Shown here piece after piece: positions 61,914 through 64,000 of a DNA stretch of 64,000 nt. Below the pieces are notes generated by a model. That model was not told the origin of the DNA. It worked only from the letters and a program-made list of their open reading frames with translations, and ran no database searches. This stretch comes from Bacillus sp. FJAT-26390 (GTDB lineage: Bacteria > Bacillota > Bacilli > Paenibacillales > Paenibacillaceae), in contig NZ_MAQX01000022.1 in NCBI RefSeq assembly GCF_001682865.1, positions 855,639 to 919,638 of the forward strand. The letters run 5' to 3'. The stretch's first letter is position 1. Every line of letters starts with the position of its first letter. The position numbers and the translations under genes were made by a program.

Positions 61914-64000
61914 ATGAAAAAGTGGATGAGTATCATCGGTATTGCCAGCCTGATATTTTGTTCCATACCTCTGCAGTCAATCGGGGCAGCGGAAGCAGCA
62001 GTGAATGCTAAGCCTAAAGTCATACCAAGCTTGCAGGAGTGGACGGGCGGAAGCGGCTCCTACGCGATAACAGACCGTTCACGCATTGTTTTACAGTCCG
62101 CGGGCTGCAACTGCAATCTATCAGCGGCTGCGAAAGTGTTCCAAGACGATCTGAAAGAGGTGACTGGCAGAAATATTTCGATTGTCAGTGATCAGCCAGC
62201 CTCAAGCGGTGACTTCGTTCTTGCGGCAAACAGCGCGAGAGATGAATCGGTTGGTGACGAAGGTTATACGTTTGAGGTTGGCGATTACGTGAAAATAAAA
62301 GCGAACACGATGAAGGGCGTTTTTTACGGAACGAGAACAGCGCTGCAAATTTTGGAGCAGGACCCGTTGAAGACGAGCATCGTGAAAGGAATCGCGAAGG
62401 ACTTTCCTAAATACCAGGAACGCGGCTTCATGCTGGACGTCGCACGTAAATTTTTTCCGATGAGCGATCTGAAGGAATATGCCAAAATGATGTCCTACTA
62501 CAAGCTGAATGATTTCCAGCTTCATCTTAATGATAACGAGATCTTCTCCGATACCAGCAGGCTGAACTGGACTAAATACTCTGCGTTCCGTTTGGAAAGC
62601 GCCAAATACCCGGAGCTGACCGCTAAGGACGGGCACTATACGAAGCAGGATTTCCGCGAGCTTCAGGATCTGGCAGGCGTTCGCGGTCTCAATATTACGC
62701 CTGAATTCGAATCGCCTAGCCATGCGCTCGCCTTAACGAAGGTTAGACCGGATCTCGTGAAAAATAATTTGCCTGTCGACCATTTGGATATTACACGCCC
62801 GGAAACGATCGATTTTGTCAAAGACGTCATGGATGAATATTTGGACGATCAATGGTTCGATAGCAAAGAAATTCATTTTGGCGCCGACGAGTTTGATCGG
62901 AATGATAAAACGACCTTTGAGTTTTATAGGCAATACCTCAATCAAATGAACGCGTATTTGAAGAGCAAAGGGAAAGTGTCCCGCATGTGGGGCAGCTTGT
63001 CGTTATTCACCGGAACGACGCCAGTCGACAAGGACATCATTACCCACATTTGGAACAATGGCTGGCAAAATCCAGCCGATTCAGTCGCACAGGGCTTTAA
63101 GGTCATCAATACGCTGGACGGTTACCTGTACATGGTGCCAAAGGCGGGTTATTACCGCGATTACTTGGATACGAATTGGCTCTATAACAATTGGGAGCCA
63201 ACCTACTTCGGGAACAATCTCCGTTTGCAAGACGGGGAGCCTAACCTGCTCGGCGGCATGTTCGCGGTGTGGAACGATCTGCTTGGCAAGAAAGTAAGCG
63301 CGGCGGATGTCCATGACCGGGTGGCGCAGGCGATGCCGGTGATGGCGGAAAAAATGTGGAGAGGGCAATCTAGCGATTCTACTTATGCCGAGTTCAAGCA
63401 GCTTAGCGATCAGCTAGGCATTGGGCCTGGAAACGATCTGTTCCATGAGGTGGATTCGGCTGGTAAGACGGTCGTTCACTATTCCTTTGAAGAGGGGAAT
63501 GAATCGGCAGCGGATCAATCCGGCAATGCATACAATGGCACGCTCAAAGGCGCGGAGCGGACGAATGAAGGGAAGCTGGGCAAAGGGGTTAAGTTTAACG
63601 AGAAGACGGATCGGATCGAGACTGGCCTGACGGTTAAAGGTTTCCCTTGGACGGCGGCTGCTTGGGTAAAGCTTGCTGACAGCTCGTCATCGGATGAAGC
63701 GATTTTCACGGAATCGGAGTACGGCATGCTGAAGCTGAAGCAAAAAGGCAGCGCAAATGCGGGCTTCTCGCGCGAAGGCTATGATTTCGCCTTCAATGCC
63801 CCTATTCCAACGGGACGCTGGGTGCATGTCGCTTTCCGTGGCGATTTGAAGGGAACTTCCTTATTTATTGACGGTGAGCTTAAAAGTACCGTATCCGAAA
63901 CGACGCTGCTGCCTGCAGCCGCCATCGGCAGCAAGACGGGCTCCTTCCTAGGAGCTTTGGATGAATTCAAAATCTATGACCGCGTTCTAACGGGGAAAGA
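61914..64000 (+). CDS. GH20 beta-N-acetylhexosaminidase with LamG-like domain (3' end outside window)
   Basis: An open frame of 695 codons running off the window. It starts at the ATG at 61914, with a signal peptide MKKWMSIIGIASLIF and an alanine-rich cleavage region. The GH20 N-terminal domain (about 40-165) is followed by the catalytic barrel (about 170-490) with RGFMLDVARKFFP and the catalytic pair D325-E326 in HFGADEFD. After residue 515 a laminin-G/concanavalin-like domain begins (HYSFEEGNESAADQSGN, ending LDEFKIYDRVL). It removes terminal GlcNAc or GalNAc, complementing the GH101 enzyme. The ribosome site is weak (GGGGCGA). Confidence 0.9.
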   Translation, partial: MKKWMSIIGIASLIFCSIPLQSIGAAEAAVNAKPKVIPSLQEWTGGSGSYAITDRSRIVLQSAGCNCNLSAAAKVFQDDLKEVTGRNISIVSDQPASSGDFVLAANSARDESVGDEGYTFEVGDYVKIKANTMKGVFYGTRTALQILEQDPLKTSIVKGIAKDFPKYQERGFMLDVARKFFPMSDLKEYAKMMSYYKLNDFQLHLNDNEIFSDTSRLNWTKYSAFRLESAKYPELTAKDGHYTKQDFRELQDLAGVRGLNITPEFESPSHALALTKVRPDLVKNNLPVDHLDITRPETIDFVKDVMDEYLDDQWFDSKEIHFGADEFDRNDKTTFEFYRQYLNQMNAYLKSKGKVSRMWGSLSLFTGTTPVDKDIITHIWNNGWQNPADSVAQGFKVINTLDGYLYMVPKAGYYRDYLDTNWLYNNWEPTYFGNNLRLQDGEPNLLGGMFAVWNDLLGKKVSAADVHDRVAQAMPVMAEKMWRGQSSDSTYAEFKQLSDQLGIGPGNDLFHEVDSAGKTVVHYSFEEGNESAADQSGNAYNGTLKGAERTNEGKLGKGVKFNEKTDRIETGLTVKGFPWTAAAWVKLADSSSSDEAIFTESEYGMLKLKQKGSANAGFSREGYDFAFNAPIPTGRWVHVAFRGDLKGTSLFIDGELKSTVSETTLLPAAAIGSKTGSFLGALDEFKIYDRVLTGK

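Overview
The window looks like chromosomal DNA of a Paenibacillus-type Firmicute. The evidence is S-layer-homology (SLH) anchored giant glycosidases, many AraC-type and YesM/YesN-type regulators, LplB/YtcP-type sugar importers without their own ATPase, purine-rich Shine-Dalgarno sites with frequent TTG/GTG starts, and U-tailed terminators. I see no rRNA, tRNA, CRISPR array, insertion sequence or phage gene. Almost everything serves sensing, capture and breakdown of complex glycans.

Layout. 1-2031: two Gfo/Idh/MocA oxidoreductases (one cut by the window edge) and a divergent AraC regulator. 2168-5233: a secreted GH81 beta-1,3-glucanase with FN3 and CBM56-like modules, behind its own promoter and operators. 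5750-19392: a three-gene sugar importer, a 2524-residue SLH-anchored GH2 glycosidase and a membrane sensor/AraC regulator. 19511-21969: a phytanoyl-CoA-type dioxygenase, a sugar-isomerase-like TIM barrel and an AraC regulator. 22130-26313: an OmpR/histidine kinase/lipoprotein operon and a cell-wall amidase. 26552-40211: a glucuronide utilisation block. 40448-47874: an M29 aminopeptidase, a second sugar importer and its YesM/YesN pair. 47988-55354: a DUF5107-TPR protein and a kinase/membrane-tethered binding protein/response regulator trio. 55533-64000: an SLH-cohesin surface protein, a GH101 enzyme ending in cohesin plus dockerin, and a GH20 hexosaminidase that runs off the window, together suggesting mucin-type O-glycan breakdown at the cell surface.

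The most interesting system is the glucuronide block. A GPH-family symporter and a beta-glucuronidase (catalytic E412/E505 and the glucuronate-reading NxK motif) would release D-glucuronate. A LacI regulator and two copies of a perfect palindrome (ATAACAACGTTGTTA core) control a six-gene operon and a downstream uronate-isomerase-like gene. The operon encodes a fructuronate-reductase-like SDR, a LarA-type nickel-pincer racemase/epimerase homologue, gluconokinase, and all three nickel-pincer cofactor makers LarE, LarB and LarC. Read together they give glucuronate to fructuronate to D-mannonate to D-gluconate (C2 epimerisation by the LarA homologue) to 6-phosphogluconate. That would bypass mannonate dehydratase and the KDG branch. 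This pathway is inferred from gene content; the individual family calls are mostly strong.

Second in interest are the adjacent SLH-cohesin and cohesin/dockerin enzyme genes, a possible minimal cellulosome-like attachment, and the three-component sensor with a lipobox-less membrane-tethered sugar-binding protein.
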